Source: a virus. Taken from it: DNA of 51,876 nucleotides. The notes beneath the pieces are model-generated. The model was not told the origin of the DNA. It saw nothing but the letters and a program-made list of their open reading frames with translations, and made no database searches. Both the position numbers and the translations under genes were made by a program. This document shows, in pieces, positions 24,969 through 34,325 of this stretch. Every line of letters starts with the position of its first letter. Positions within the stretch are counted from its first letter, which is position 1. The DNA is taken from positions 1 to 51,876 of IMG/VR virus record IMGVR_UViG_3300036398_004909; one strand, given 5' to 3'.

Positions 24969-25713
24969 AATAGCTGTTTTAATTCATTTATTTTATACCG
25001 ATTTATGGTATGAAATTGAGTCTTACCTAAAAAATTTAGAGGATTTCGAGTATGATTTATACATTAACATTGTCGATGGTTATTATAATGAAGAGATAGT
25101 TGATAAAATACTTAAATTTAAACATAACGTTAAAATTTTAAAATCACCAAATAAAGGGGTGGACGTTGGTGGGTTTTTATATCTATACAATTCATTAGAT
25201 AGTAGTTACGATTTAATATTAAAAATACACACAAAAAAAAGTATCGGATTACCAAACAAACCGTCTGATTACGTTAGGGTTTACGGTCCACAATTGGCAA
25301 AAGAAAAAGGTAATCAATGGTTTCATAAATTAATGAAAGGCGTTTTAAGATCTAAAAACCAAGTTAAAGATATTATTGAGCTATTAGAAAATGAAACCCC
25401 TTTTGCAATGGCCGGTTTAGATTGTGAAACTTATATAGGACCTAATTTAAAACAAGTTAAAGAATTAGGAGATAAATTTAACATACCAACAGATTTTAAC
25501 GGTGATAGAATTAAAAATGCTAGTTTTGTTGGTGGTACTATTTTTTGGGTAAAGAATGATATTCTTAAAAAATATTTAACAAAAGATAATATAAAATATC
25601 TATTAGAATTGTTACCAGAAGGTTACCAAAACGAACCTTCATATAATCACGCTTTAGAAAGACTATTTGGTATGATGGTTTATAACGAAAATAAAAAAAT
25701 AATTAATTTATGA
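24955..25713 (+). CDS. RgpF-like rhamnan-synthesis-type glycosyltransferase
   Basis: A 252-residue protein. LIHLFYTDLWYEIESYLKNL at the start, NKGVDVGGFLYLYN and LILKIHTKKS (about residues 88-97) are the signatures of the RgpF family, which builds rhamnose-containing polysaccharides in bacteria. VGGTIFWVKNDILKKYL follows. The start overlaps the previous gene and the end overlaps the methyltransferase (ATGA). The sugar need not be rhamnose. Confidence 0.84.
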   Translation: MSKSKIAVLIHLFYTDLWYEIESYLKNLEDFEYDLYINIVDGYYNEEIVDKILKFKHNVKILKSPNKGVDVGGFLYLYNSLDSSYDLILKIHTKKSIGLPNKPSDYVRVYGPQLAKEKGNQWFHKLMKGVLRSKNQVKDIIELLENETPFAMAGLDCETYIGPNLKQVKELGDKFNIPTDFNGDRIKNASFVGGTIFWVKNDILKKYLTKDNIKYLLELLPEGYQNEPSYNHALERLFGMMVYNENKKIINL

Positions 25714-26375
25714 CACTAAGTGAAATAGCTGAAAAAAATACTACCGACAAAAGAATTTTAGAACATAATTACGTTCAGTTTTACGAAAAATATTTTGACT
25801 CAATTAGAGATAAAAAATTAAAAATACTTGAAATAGGTATCTACAGGCCAGCCCCTAATTCAGGTAGATTAGTTGGTGCTTCTTTAAAAACTTGGTATGA
25901 TTACTTTCCTAAAGCTGATATATACGGTGTTGACTTAACTGATTTTACTGATGTAGAAAACGATAGAATTAAGACGACAATATGTAACCAAGCTAATAGA
26001 GAGGATAAAAGTGATTATCCGGGTTTAGAAAGTGTTATTAAAAAATTTGGGGGTGAGTTTGATATAATAATAGATGATGGTGGTCACACTATGGAACAAC
26101 AATTAGTTACATTAGGTTACATGTTTAAATACTTAAAAAATAACGGTATTTTTGTTATAGAAGACTTACACACATCCTATTTTGCCCCACACGCATATAA
26201 CAATACAAATACTAAAAATACAACACTTAATGTATTACAAGAATTTCAAAAAAACAGTAAAATTTATAGTGAATTCATAACAGATGAAGAGTTAAATTAC
26301 TTAAATAACCATATTGAAAAATGTGAAATTCATAAAGCGAACATTTCAGAAATATCTTTTATAATTAAAAAATGA
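25710..26375 (+). CDS. SAM-dependent methyltransferase (sugar O-methylation type)
   Basis: A 221-residue class I methyltransferase. SAM-binding ILEIGIYRP (about residues 40-48), an acidic turn IYGVDLTDF, DIIIDDGGHTMEQQLVTLGY (about 112-131) and VIEDLHTSYF are typical of the MycE/MycF and cephalosporin-hydroxylase-like sugar methyltransferases. It probably methylates a sugar hydroxyl on the glycan. It is a paralogue of 27829-28512 (SLKTWYDYFPKA against SLKMWYEYFPNA). It overlaps both neighbours by ATGA. Confidence 0.82.
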   Translation: MTLSEIAEKNTTDKRILEHNYVQFYEKYFDSIRDKKLKILEIGIYRPAPNSGRLVGASLKTWYDYFPKADIYGVDLTDFTDVENDRIKTTICNQANREDKSDYPGLESVIKKFGGEFDIIIDDGGHTMEQQLVTLGYMFKYLKNNGIFVIEDLHTSYFAPHAYNNTNTKNTTLNVLQEFQKNSKIYSEFITDEELNYLNNHIEKCEIHKANISEISFIIKK

Positions 26376-27136
26376 AAATAAATTTAAAAGACGTTACTTT
26401 TATTATACCTATCAAGTTAGATTCCAATGATAGGTTAAACAACTACACAATAGTTATTAATCATTTAACAAATTTATTCGATACCAATATCATAGTTTGT
26501 GAATCAGATAGAAATTCAAACGAAAATCTATTAAAAATTCACGAAAATATTGAGTATGTTTTTTATGAAAATAAAACAGATTACTTTCATAGAACAAAAA
26601 TATTGAATATCATGACAAAAATGGCTAAAACTAATATTATTTGTAATTACGATACTGATGTAGTATTTCCAGAACAACAATACATATCTTCTGTTAATAA
26701 AATTAAAAAAGATAATTGTACTATAGTTTTTCCGTATGGTGGTAAATTCATGAATGTACCTAATAAATTTTTTGATTTAATTAAAAATAACAATTTTTAT
26801 GAAATAGACGAAGATTTATTAGAACTTGCCCATCCTAACTCATTGGGTGGTGCATTCTTTTTTGATAAAGAAAAATATACTACAGTGGGGTTAGAGAATG
26901 AAAACTTCATGTCATGGGGTTTTGAAGATAATGAAAGAGTTTCTAGACTCCAAAAACTAAACCACCAAATATGTAGGGTACCAGGATTATTATTCCATCT
27001 AAATCACCAAAGGGGTGTTGATAGTGTACCTGAAAATCCTTATTATAGAAAAAATATGCAAGAATATGGTAAAATAAATTCTATGTCGAAAACTGATTTA
27101 GAATCTTATATAAAAAATTGGTATTGGGTTAATTAA
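26372..27136 (+). CDS. Glycosyltransferase (GT2/GT7 C-domain-like)
   Basis: A 254-residue protein. FIIPIKLDSNDRLNN at the start, ICNYDTDVVFPEQQYI (DTD motif, about residue 92) and the C-terminal LGGAFFFDKEKYTTVGLENE followed by FMSWGFEDNERVSRLQKL fit GT-A enzymes with a galactosyltransferase-type C-domain (GG...ENF...WG.ED). An HxxHQRG ending is also seen. It is within the tightly coupled block. Confidence 0.8.
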   Translation: MKINLKDVTFIIPIKLDSNDRLNNYTIVINHLTNLFDTNIIVCESDRNSNENLLKIHENIEYVFYENKTDYFHRTKILNIMTKMAKTNIICNYDTDVVFPEQQYISSVNKIKKDNCTIVFPYGGKFMNVPNKFFDLIKNNNFYEIDEDLLELAHPNSLGGAFFFDKEKYTTVGLENENFMSWGFEDNERVSRLQKLNHQICRVPGLLFHLNHQRGVDSVPENPYYRKNMQEYGKINSMSKTDLESYIKNWYWVN

Positions 27137-27137
27137 T

Positions 27138-27827
27138 ATGTTTTTTTCAATAGTAATTCCAACATATGAGTATAAAGGTAAAGCACCTGATTTACTAAAC
27201 AAATTGTTAGAAAGTATTAATTCACAAACATTTAAAGATTATGAAATTATAATATCAGATCATAGTGTCTCTGATTTAGTAAAAAATTTCATTAATAGTG
27301 AATGGTCTAAATTACCTGTGATTTATTATAAAAATGAAAGAGGAAGAGGTAATAGTTCTATTAACATGAATGAAGGAATAAAAATAGCTAAAGGTAATTA
27401 CATAAAAATAATGCACATGGATGATTGGTTTTGTGATAATGAATCTTTAGAGGTAATAAAAATGTCAATAGATAAAGAACCAAACAAAAAATGGGGTGGT
27501 GTCGGTTTTAATCATTTTTCAGAAAATACAAAATTAACTGAAAGATATTATATGCCACACATAAATCCTAACATTAGAACTTTACTTGGTTGTCCGAGTG
27601 TATCATTTTTTATTAATGATAGAGATAATTTAAACTTATTTGATGAGTCCCTAATTATTATAAACGATTCTGATATGCACATAAGATTAGGTAAAAAATA
27701 TGGTGACCCAATATTTGTTAACAAATATTGTGTAACAATAAGAATGTCAAATGACCAAGTATCAAACCAAGTTTCAGAAGAAAAACACATAAAAGAAATA
27801 GAATATTACCAAAATAAAAATTTTTAA
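27138..27827 (+). CDS. Glycosyltransferase, GT2
   Basis: A 229-residue GT2 protein: FSIVIPTYEYKGKAPDLLNK, LESINSQTFKDYEIIISDHS, NMNEGIKIAKGNYIKIMHMD with DDW as the metal site (about residues 94-96). It lacks a membrane segment, so it is likely cytoplasmic. It starts 1 nt after the gene before and precedes the second methyltransferase. Confidence 0.86.
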   Translation: MFFSIVIPTYEYKGKAPDLLNKLLESINSQTFKDYEIIISDHSVSDLVKNFINSEWSKLPVIYYKNERGRGNSSINMNEGIKIAKGNYIKIMHMDDWFCDNESLEVIKMSIDKEPNKKWGGVGFNHFSENTKLTERYYMPHINPNIRTLLGCPSVSFFINDRDNLNLFDESLIIINDSDMHIRLGKKYGDPIFVNKYCVTIRMSNDQVSNQVSEEKHIKEIEYYQNKNF

Positions 27828-27828
27828 A

Positions 27829-28512
27829 ATGGATAAATTAACAGAATTAGCGAATAAATACGCTTCAGACAAGGGGACGGTAACTCCCTCAACAGGTCAT
27901 CACGGACCTAGATTACATTTTACACCAAAATATAATGCACATTTTGAATCAATAAAAAACCAAAAATTAAATATTCTTGAGATTGGGATTGGTTCAGGTC
28001 CATCATTAAAAATGTGGTATGAGTATTTTCCTAACGCGACTATACATGCTATAGATATTAATAGTCAAGAGCAACATAATAATGAAAGAGTTACAACTTA
28101 CATTTGTGATCAATCTAATAGAGAAGATTTAAAAAAAGTTATGGATAAAGTTGGTGAAGTAGATATCATAATTGATGATGGTTCACATGTAATAGACCAC
28201 CAACAAATTAGCTTAGGTTTTTTATTTGAATACTTAAAAAAAGGTGGTCAATATTGGATAGAAGATTTACATACTTCCGATAAATCTATTTGGCAAGGTA
28301 AAGAACTTTATGGTTACAATATGTCATTTAACGATGGGGAATCGACGGTAGAAGTTCTCGAATACTATCTAAATAAAAAAGTATTTAATAGTCCATTTTT
28401 AACGGAAAAGGAAAACAATTATTTAACCAGCAATATAGAATCAATGGTTATTTACGATTTACCGCCAACATTTTACGGTTTTAATAAGCTTTGCTTAATT
28501 GAAAAAAAATGA
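27829..28512 (+). CDS. SAM-dependent methyltransferase, second copy
   Basis: A 227-residue class I methyltransferase, paralogous to 25710-26375. It has ILEIGIGSGPSLKMWYEYFP (about residues 44-63), DIIIDDGSHVIDHQQISLGF and WIEDLHTSD. The N-terminal KYASDKGTVTPSTGHHGPRL is a metal-rich-looking loop typical of this group. Probably a sugar O-methyltransferase with a different position or sugar. Overlaps the epimerase by ATGA. Confidence 0.82.
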   Translation: MDKLTELANKYASDKGTVTPSTGHHGPRLHFTPKYNAHFESIKNQKLNILEIGIGSGPSLKMWYEYFPNATIHAIDINSQEQHNNERVTTYICDQSNREDLKKVMDKVGEVDIIIDDGSHVIDHQQISLGFLFEYLKKGGQYWIEDLHTSDKSIWQGKELYGYNMSFNDGESTVEVLEYYLNKKVFNSPFLTEKENNYLTSNIESMVIYDLPPTFYGFNKLCLIEKK

Positions 28513-29438
28513 AAATATTAATAACAGGGGGTGCTGGTTTTATAGGGTCAAAATTAATCGATAGATTATTATTAGATAATCATGAAATTATAGTTTTAGA
28601 TAATTTTTTAAATCAAATTCATGGTAATAAACCCACTTTAAAAAATGGGGTTAAATATATTTTTGGGGATGTAAGAAAAAAATCTGATTGGTTAAAATCA
28701 CTAAAAGAGAATCCTGAAATAATTTTTCATTTGGCCTCTGAAACAGGTACCGGTCAGTCTATGGATAAAATAAATAGATACGTCAATACTAATGTTGTAG
28801 GTACGTCAATTATGTTGGATTTGGTTAATAGTAATAAATACGGTGTAAAAAAAATAATACTAACATCAAGTAGGGCGGTTTATGGGGATGAAGAAAATAT
28901 AGAATCAAATTACGTATTAAAACCCAAATCAGTTTATGGTGTGACTAAATTAACACAAGAACAATTAATTATTACTGGGTGTAATATACCATACACAATA
29001 TTACGATACCAAAATGTTTATGGAGAGGGCCAAAGTTTAAATAACCCCTATACTGGTATAATTACAATATTTAGTAACATTTTTGAAAAGGGTGGTGAAG
29101 TTTCTATTTTTGATAACGGTTTGGCGACTAGAGATTTTATACATGTTAATGATGTTGTTGATGCTACCTACTTGGCTATAAATGAAAAAACTAATTATAA
29201 CATATATAATGTTGGTACTGGTATTGATGTACCCATATTAGAGGTTACTAAAAAATTAAAAAATTTAATAAATAAAAATTCTACAATAAAAATAATTGAT
29301 TACCACAGAAAAGGTGATATAATTAATGCAAAGGCGGATATAAAAAAAATAATCACGGATTTAAATTGGTCACCAATAGTAACGTTAGATGAGGGATTAG
29401 AAAGATTTGTGGAATGGTTTAAATTAATAAAAAAATGA
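28509..29438 (+). CDS. NAD-dependent nucleotide-sugar epimerase/dehydratase
   Basis: A 309-residue extended SDR enzyme. NAD-binding ITGGAGFIGSKL at the N-terminus, ILTSSRAVYGDE with the catalytic Ser, and KSVYGVTKLTQEQL with the YxxxK pair. The family includes UDP-glucose 4-epimerase and dTDP-glucose 4,6-dehydratase; length and motifs favour an epimerase/dehydratase of the GalE/WcaG group. It prepares an activated sugar for the transferases around it. The exact substrate cannot be read. Confidence 0.86.
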   Translation: MKILITGGAGFIGSKLIDRLLLDNHEIIVLDNFLNQIHGNKPTLKNGVKYIFGDVRKKSDWLKSLKENPEIIFHLASETGTGQSMDKINRYVNTNVVGTSIMLDLVNSNKYGVKKIILTSSRAVYGDEENIESNYVLKPKSVYGVTKLTQEQLIITGCNIPYTILRYQNVYGEGQSLNNPYTGIITIFSNIFEKGGEVSIFDNGLATRDFIHVNDVVDATYLAINEKTNYNIYNVGTGIDVPILEVTKKLKNLINKNSTIKIIDYHRKGDIINAKADIKKIITDLNWSPIVTLDEGLERFVEWFKLIKK

Positions 29439-30211
29439 TAACATCAAATTTAGTAGGTGGTTTGGGAAACTATATGTTTCAAATAGCGACAGCATTTTCT
29501 TTAGCTGTAGAAAATAAAGACGAATTATTATATAATATTAATGATAGTGTAACAATACACAAACATTTAAACAGTTATTTAAATAATATTTTTAATAAAA
29601 TAAATTTTACAAATAAAAATTTATTAATAACTGAAATATATGAAGAGCCACATTTTCATTATAAAAAAATAGAATATAAGCCAAATTTAAAGTTAAACGG
29701 ATATTATCAAAGTGAAAAATATTTTATTAACAATAGAGATAAAGTAATAGATTTATTCAAAATAAATCCTGAAACTGAATTATACATAAAAAATAAATAT
29801 GGTGATTTTTTGAAAGAAGATATCTGTTCTTTACACGTTAGAAGAGGTGATTACTTAAAATTCCCTGATTATCATCCAGTATGTGATGTTGATTACTATT
29901 TAAATTCTGTAAAGGAAATTGGTGAGGACACATTATATTTTATTTTTTCAGATGACGTTGAATGGTGTTTAAAAAATTTAAGTTTTATAAAAAACAAAAT
30001 TTTTATTGAGGGTAATGAAGATTACCAAGATTTATTTTTAATGACAAAATGTAAAAATAATATAATAGCTAACTCTTCTTTTAGCTGGTGGGGGGCGTGG
30101 TTAAATAACAACCCCAATAAAATAGTAATAGCACCCAAAAAATGGTTTGGTTTACGTAATTCACATTTAAACACTTCTGATTTATATTGTGAAAATTGGG
30201 TAGTATTATGA
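29435..30211 (+). CDS. Alpha-1,2-fucosyltransferase-like, GT11
   Basis: A 258-residue enzyme: N-terminal GGLGNYMFQIA (8-18), HVRRGDY (134-140), and NSSFSWWGAWLN near residue 213. These are the three GT11 motifs of alpha-1,2-fucosyltransferases, which use GDP-L-fucose. With the GDP-sugar enzymes immediately downstream it should add fucose or a related 6-deoxy-L-sugar (colitose has been seen to be used by such enzymes). Overlaps neighbours by ATGA at both ends. Confidence 0.9.
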   Translation: MITSNLVGGLGNYMFQIATAFSLAVENKDELLYNINDSVTIHKHLNSYLNNIFNKINFTNKNLLITEIYEEPHFHYKKIEYKPNLKLNGYYQSEKYFINNRDKVIDLFKINPETELYIKNKYGDFLKEDICSLHVRRGDYLKFPDYHPVCDVDYYLNSVKEIGEDTLYFIFSDDVEWCLKNLSFIKNKIFIEGNEDYQDLFLMTKCKNNIIANSSFSWWGAWLNNNPNKIVIAPKKWFGLRNSHLNTSDLYCENWVVL

Positions 30212-31137
30212 AAAATAAAATTTTAATAACAGGTTCTAACGGATTATTAGGGTCTGCTTTTAGAACTATTTTAGGTGATAAAAATCATGTTTATCACACA
30301 AGAAAAGACTGTGATTTAACACTAGAAAAAGAAACAATTGATTATATTACAAAAATTGTTAACGAACAAAATATTGACACTATAGTTCATTGTGCAGCAA
30401 AGGTTGGTGGTGTTAAGGCTAATTCTGAAAATAATGAAGGTTTTTTTATTGAAAATTATAAAATAAATAATAACGTAATAAAAGCTGCTTTTCATAACAA
30501 AATACCTAATTTTGTCAATATACTATCTACTTGTATATTTCCCGACAATAATATAAATTACCCCTTAACACCAAAACAAATTGATTACGGGGCACCACAC
30601 AATTCAAACTATGGTTATTCATATGCTAAAAGATTGTCTGGGTATGAGACTAAAATTTTTAGAAACATCACAGGTTTAAATTGGTTTTCAGTAGTACCAA
30701 CAAATATTTATGGACCTTACGATAATTTTAATATAGAAAATAGTCATTTAATACCTGGTTTAATACATAGAGCTTTTTTAGCTAAAAAATATAATCAAAA
30801 ATTTGTTGTATGGGGTGATGGTAAAGCTCTTAGACAATTTATATATGCCGAAGATTTGGTTAAATTAATCTTATGGTCTTTAGATAATTGGAAAGTTGAA
30901 GAGCATTGTATGTTAGTTAACGAAGAAGAGGTTTCCATTTTAGAAATTGTTGATATTATTAAAAATAAAATAGGTATTCAAAACGAAGATATTATTTTTG
31001 ACGAAACAAAACCTAAAGGGCAACATAGAAAACCCGCCATTTCGGATATGAAAATATATGATTTTGTACCACTTAAAAAAGGGATTGAAGAAACAATTGA
31101 TTGGTTTATAAAAAACTATGATACTATTAGAAAATGA
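30208..31137 (+). CDS. fcl: GDP-L-fucose synthase / ColC-type epimerase-reductase
   Basis: A 309-residue SDR enzyme; ATG at 30208 (ATGA overlap) is chosen over 30196. Motifs: ILITGSNGLLGSAF, VHCAAKVGGVKANSENN, ILSTCIFP with catalytic Ser at 107, and YSYAK (Y137, K141), close to the S107/Y136/K140 triad of E. coli Fcl. It performs the 3,5-epimerisation and 4-reduction giving GDP-L-fucose; the homologue ColC does the equivalent step in GDP-L-colitose synthesis. The next gene is a ColD-like enzyme, so ColC function is a real option. No GDP-mannose 4,6-dehydratase is visible, so its substrate must come from elsewhere in the genome or from the host. Confidence 0.88.
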   Translation: MKNKILITGSNGLLGSAFRTILGDKNHVYHTRKDCDLTLEKETIDYITKIVNEQNIDTIVHCAAKVGGVKANSENNEGFFIENYKINNNVIKAAFHNKIPNFVNILSTCIFPDNNINYPLTPKQIDYGAPHNSNYGYSYAKRLSGYETKIFRNITGLNWFSVVPTNIYGPYDNFNIENSHLIPGLIHRAFLAKKYNQKFVVWGDGKALRQFIYAEDLVKLILWSLDNWKVEEHCMLVNEEEVSILEIVDIIKNKIGIQNEDIIFDETKPKGQHRKPAISDMKIYDFVPLKKGIEETIDWFIKNYDTIRK

Positions 31138-32300
31138 AAAAAATTGATTTAATACAGGACACAATAGATAATAAAGACATCGATTTATTAATTGAGTGGC
31201 TAAAAGAGTACCCAAAATTAACTAAAGGGTTAAAAACAATTGAATTTGAAAATAAATGGTCTAACTGGTTAGGTTGTAAATATTCTGTTTTTGTTAACTC
31301 AGGTTCTTCAGCTAATTTACTGATGTTATATGCTCTAAAAATATTAGGTATGATGAGGAATGATAAAGTTTGTGTACCCTCATTATGTTGGGCCACAGAT
31401 TTAGCCCCTGTTTTACAACTAAAGATGGAGCCAATCTTAGTTGATTGTAATTTAGAAAATCTATCAGTTGATTTAAATCATTTAGAAAACTTATTTAAAA
31501 AAGAAAATCCTTCTGTATTACTTTTAGTCTCAGTTCTTGGTTTATCCCCAGACATGGACAAAATTACAGATTTATGTAAAAAATACGATGTTATATTATT
31601 AGAGGATAATTGTGAATCACAGGGTACGATATATAAGGGTAAAAAATTAGGTAACTTTGGGTTAATGTCGTCTTTTTCCACATATTTCGCACACACAATG
31701 TCAACAATTGAAGGTGGTATGGTTTCCACTAATGATGAAAAAGTTTACCACGCTTTATTACAATTAAGAAGTCATGGTTGGGATAGAGATTTACCAGATT
31801 GGAAACAAAAAGAGTTAAGGGACCATTGGAAGGTTAGTGATTTTTCTACTTTATATACTTTTTATATACCAGGGTTTAACCTTAGAAGTACTGATTTACA
31901 AGCAAAAATAGGTATAGACCAACTAGATAAAGTTGATTTGATGATAGAAAATAGATATAATAATTTTTTATACTATAAATCAAAACTAGAGAATAAAATA
32001 TGGTTTCCAAAAACTATAGAAGATAGTTACACATCAAATTTTGCGATACCAGTTATTACTAAATCTATAACAGATAAAAATAACATGGTAAAAGATTTGG
32101 CCGAAAACAACATAGTATGTCGACCTTTAATATCAGGGTCTATGGGGACGCAACCTTTTTATAAAAGTTTATACGGCGAAAATAAATTACCAAACTGTAC
32201 AAAAATAGACGAATGTGGTCTATATGTACCAAACCACGATAAGTTAACTATAGAAGATATAGACAGAGTTTGTAAAGTTTTATTAAAATATGAAGCCTAA
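31134..32300 (+). CDS. colD: ColD-like GDP-4-keto-6-deoxymannose 3-dehydratase (PLP)
   Basis: A 388-residue DegT/DnrJ-family enzyme. At the PLP-lysine site it has FSTYFAHTMSTIEGGM: His187 stands six residues before the Glu of EGG, where aminotransferases have Lys. Such a His is the hallmark of the 3-dehydratases ColD (His188, also 388 residues as I recall) and RfbH. PLP-binding residues NSGSSANLL (55-63) and LLEDNCESQGT (155-165), and LRSHGWDRDLP, are present. The enzyme removes the 3-OH, giving a 3,6-dideoxy sugar, probably leading to colitose with the gene upstream. Substrate assignment is inference from motif plus neighbour. Confidence 0.86.
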   Translation: MKKIDLIQDTIDNKDIDLLIEWLKEYPKLTKGLKTIEFENKWSNWLGCKYSVFVNSGSSANLLMLYALKILGMMRNDKVCVPSLCWATDLAPVLQLKMEPILVDCNLENLSVDLNHLENLFKKENPSVLLLVSVLGLSPDMDKITDLCKKYDVILLEDNCESQGTIYKGKKLGNFGLMSSFSTYFAHTMSTIEGGMVSTNDEKVYHALLQLRSHGWDRDLPDWKQKELRDHWKVSDFSTLYTFYIPGFNLRSTDLQAKIGIDQLDKVDLMIENRYNNFLYYKSKLENKIWFPKTIEDSYTSNFAIPVITKSITDKNNMVKDLAENNIVCRPLISGSMGTQPFYKSLYGENKLPNCTKIDECGLYVPNHDKLTIEDIDRVCKVLLKYEA

Positions 32301-33096
32301 AGTTTATGGATTTATACCTGAAGAAAATCTTATTGATTTAGATTTTTCTTGTAGGTTAGTAGTTGACCCCAATAAGGAGTATTTTAATTTAGTAAAAAAA
32401 GAAAGAGAATCTTTTGATAAGATGATTTTAATTCACGGATGTGAACCAAAATCTATTAATAATATTACAAAAGAAATAATAGAAAACAGTCAGTTTTTTG
32501 ATAAAATCTACTCTTTTGATGAAGAGGTTTTAATAAATTGTAAAAATAGTGAAATATTTCAATTTGGTTCTTGTTGGACGTTAACTGATAAAATCGGTGA
32601 ATCAATAATGAAAGAGTCTGAATTTGTAGAAAAAAATTTTAATAAAGAGTTTAAAGTCAGTTTTATAAAATCAAACAAAAACTCATTAGAGGGTCATAGA
32701 CTCAGAAATTCTGTACCAGAACTACTTAAAAATAAAAGTTTTAAAATTTTACACATGCAGAACATACCGATTAAGTTCCCGCTTTTTAAGGACTCAATGT
32801 TCCATGTATCAATAGAAAATACAAGAGAAAAAAATTATTTTACAGAAAAAATTATCGATTGTTTTATGACAAAAACCATACCCATTTATTGGGGATGCCC
32901 CAACATAATAGATATTTTTGATAAAAACGGTATTCTAGTCTTTAATGACTTGTCTGAGTTAAATTATATATTAAAAAATTTAACTGAAGAAGATTATCTA
33001 AAAAGAATAGGTTCTGTGGAAAAAAATTATATAATATCTAAAAAATTTGCTTTCTTTTTTGAAAGGATTAATAACATTTTAATAAATTTAAAATAA
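32290..33096 (+). CDS. Alpha-1,3-fucosyltransferase-like, GT10
   Basis: A 268-residue protein. The motif SIENTREKNYFTEKIIDCFM (174-193), followed by TKTIPIYWGCPNI, matches the GT10 nucleotide-binding signature (ENS...DYVTEKL..AF...VPVxxG). GT10 enzymes transfer L-fucose (alpha-1,3/1,4) from GDP-fucose. It starts inside the end of colD (11-nt overlap), so it should be co-translated, and it is the second fucosyltransferase-type enzyme in the island. Confidence 0.82.
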   Translation: MKPKVYGFIPEENLIDLDFSCRLVVDPNKEYFNLVKKERESFDKMILIHGCEPKSINNITKEIIENSQFFDKIYSFDEEVLINCKNSEIFQFGSCWTLTDKIGESIMKESEFVEKNFNKEFKVSFIKSNKNSLEGHRLRNSVPELLKNKSFKILHMQNIPIKFPLFKDSMFHVSIENTREKNYFTEKIIDCFMTKTIPIYWGCPNIIDIFDKNGILVFNDLSELNYILKNLTEEDYLKRIGSVEKNYIISKKFAFFFERINNILINLK

Positions 33097-33098
33097 AT

Positions 33099-33800
33099 AT
33101 GATAACTTTTTTAAGTTTTGCTGATAAAAAATATTCTTTAACTTTAGAGAGAATAAAAAATGAGGCCATATCTTCTTCTTTTTTTGATGAAGTAAAAACT
33201 TATAATGAAAATGATTTACCTGAAGATTTAAAAAATTTTTGTAACTCAAACCGTAGAGGGTTTGGGTATTGGGTATGGAAACCCTATTTTGTATATAAAA
33301 CAATAAAAGAAATAGGTGAAAATGATATTTTAGTTTATTGTGATGCCGGTTGTACTATAAACCAAAAAGGTAAAAATAGGTTTGATGAATATATTGAAAT
33401 GGTAAAAAATGACCCTTACGCTAACATATCTTTTCAAATGGACCATTTAGAAAAAAGATTTTCTAAAGGTGATATTTTTAAATATTTTGATGCCTACAAC
33501 CAATTAGACACGGGTCAGATAGCTAATTGTACTATAATTTTGAGGAAAAATGAACATACAATGAATTTAGTTAAATTATGGTATGAAACATGTATTAACG
33601 AAAGACATTTAATAACAGATATACCGTCACAATCACCTAATGATCCTATATTCTTTGATAATAGACACGACCAATCAATTTTTTCTGTTATAAGAAAAAA
33701 ATATGGTACAATTTTTTTAGAAGACGAAACTTATAAATTAAACAATGACGGAAGTTTTGACATAAAATACCCCATTCATTGCTCAAGAGTAAAATTTTAA
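33099..33800 (+). CDS. Glycosyltransferase-like protein
   Basis: A 233-residue protein. MITFLSFADKKYSLTLERIK, then RRGFGYWVWKPYFVYKTIKE (about residues 51-70), NDILVYCDAGCTIN (about 77-90) and a late DNRHDQSIFSVIRKK fit a GT-A-like family of capsule and LPS glycosyltransferases (DxG metal site). It is the last plus-strand gene of this block; a minus-strand gene follows convergently. The sugar is unknown. Confidence 0.7.
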   Translation: MITFLSFADKKYSLTLERIKNEAISSSFFDEVKTYNENDLPEDLKNFCNSNRRGFGYWVWKPYFVYKTIKEIGENDILVYCDAGCTINQKGKNRFDEYIEMVKNDPYANISFQMDHLEKRFSKGDIFKYFDAYNQLDTGQIANCTIILRKNEHTMNLVKLWYETCINERHLITDIPSQSPNDPIFFDNRHDQSIFSVIRKKYGTIFLEDETYKLNNDGSFDIKYPIHCSRVKF

Positions 33801-33819
33801 AAAATTTTTTAGTTATAAT

Positions 33820-34260
33820 TTATAAATTGTAGTTTATAATATAATCACTACAGATACCAACACATTTAGATGTGTCATCACCGTTTAATTCAGGCATAAC
33901 TGCGATACTATTTTTAATAGGTTGTTTTCCTGGGTAGGCCCAAATATATTTAAAAGATGTTAAAGTTATGTCATCTTCTTGATGCCAAAAATAATGAAAT
34001 TCATATTCACACTCTTTAAAAAAAGTTACAGCTTCAATGTTTTTACAGTGAACCCATAACTTACCAATTCTATTTAATAACCACCCAATATCAATTAAAT
34101 GTTCAGGTTTATCGTGTCCTAAAAAAAGGTTACCATCTTTATACCAAACATCAACCTCAACCTCATAACCTTTTTGGATAGCCAAATCAATGTAAGTTGG
34201 TTCATTTTCCATATTTTCTATTTTCCCATTTATGTTGCCTCTGTGTGATATAAGTTTCAT
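33820..34260 (-). CDS. Short GDPD-like (glycerophosphodiesterase-fold) protein
   Basis: A 146-residue protein starting at the ATG at 34260 (two TTG codons upstream are less likely). MKLISHRGNINGK has the HRG of glycerophosphodiester phosphodiesterases, and YEVEVDVWYKDGNLFLGHD has the E.D and GHD residues. LWVHCKNIEAV and HYFWHQEDDITLTSFKYIWA follow. Full GDPD enzymes have about 240 residues, so this is a compact form. Similar proteins accompany polysaccharide genes in bacteria and phages. It could act on a glycerophospho-sugar. It is convergent with the gene at 33099. Confidence 0.76.
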   Translation of the reverse strand: MKLISHRGNINGKIENMENEPTYIDLAIQKGYEVEVDVWYKDGNLFLGHDKPEHLIDIGWLLNRIGKLWVHCKNIEAVTFFKECEYEFHYFWHQEDDITLTSFKYIWAYPGKQPIKNSIAVMPELNGDDTSKCVGICSDYIINYNL

Positions 34261-34325
34261 CAACAAAATATAATAATTAAACTTTATTAATGAAGTCTTA
34301 TTATTATAATTAATAAAAAATTGCG

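Noticed and set aside
33801-33819. Terminator between the convergent genes at 33099 and 33820
   Set aside because: The T and A runs are present, but there is no G+C stem.
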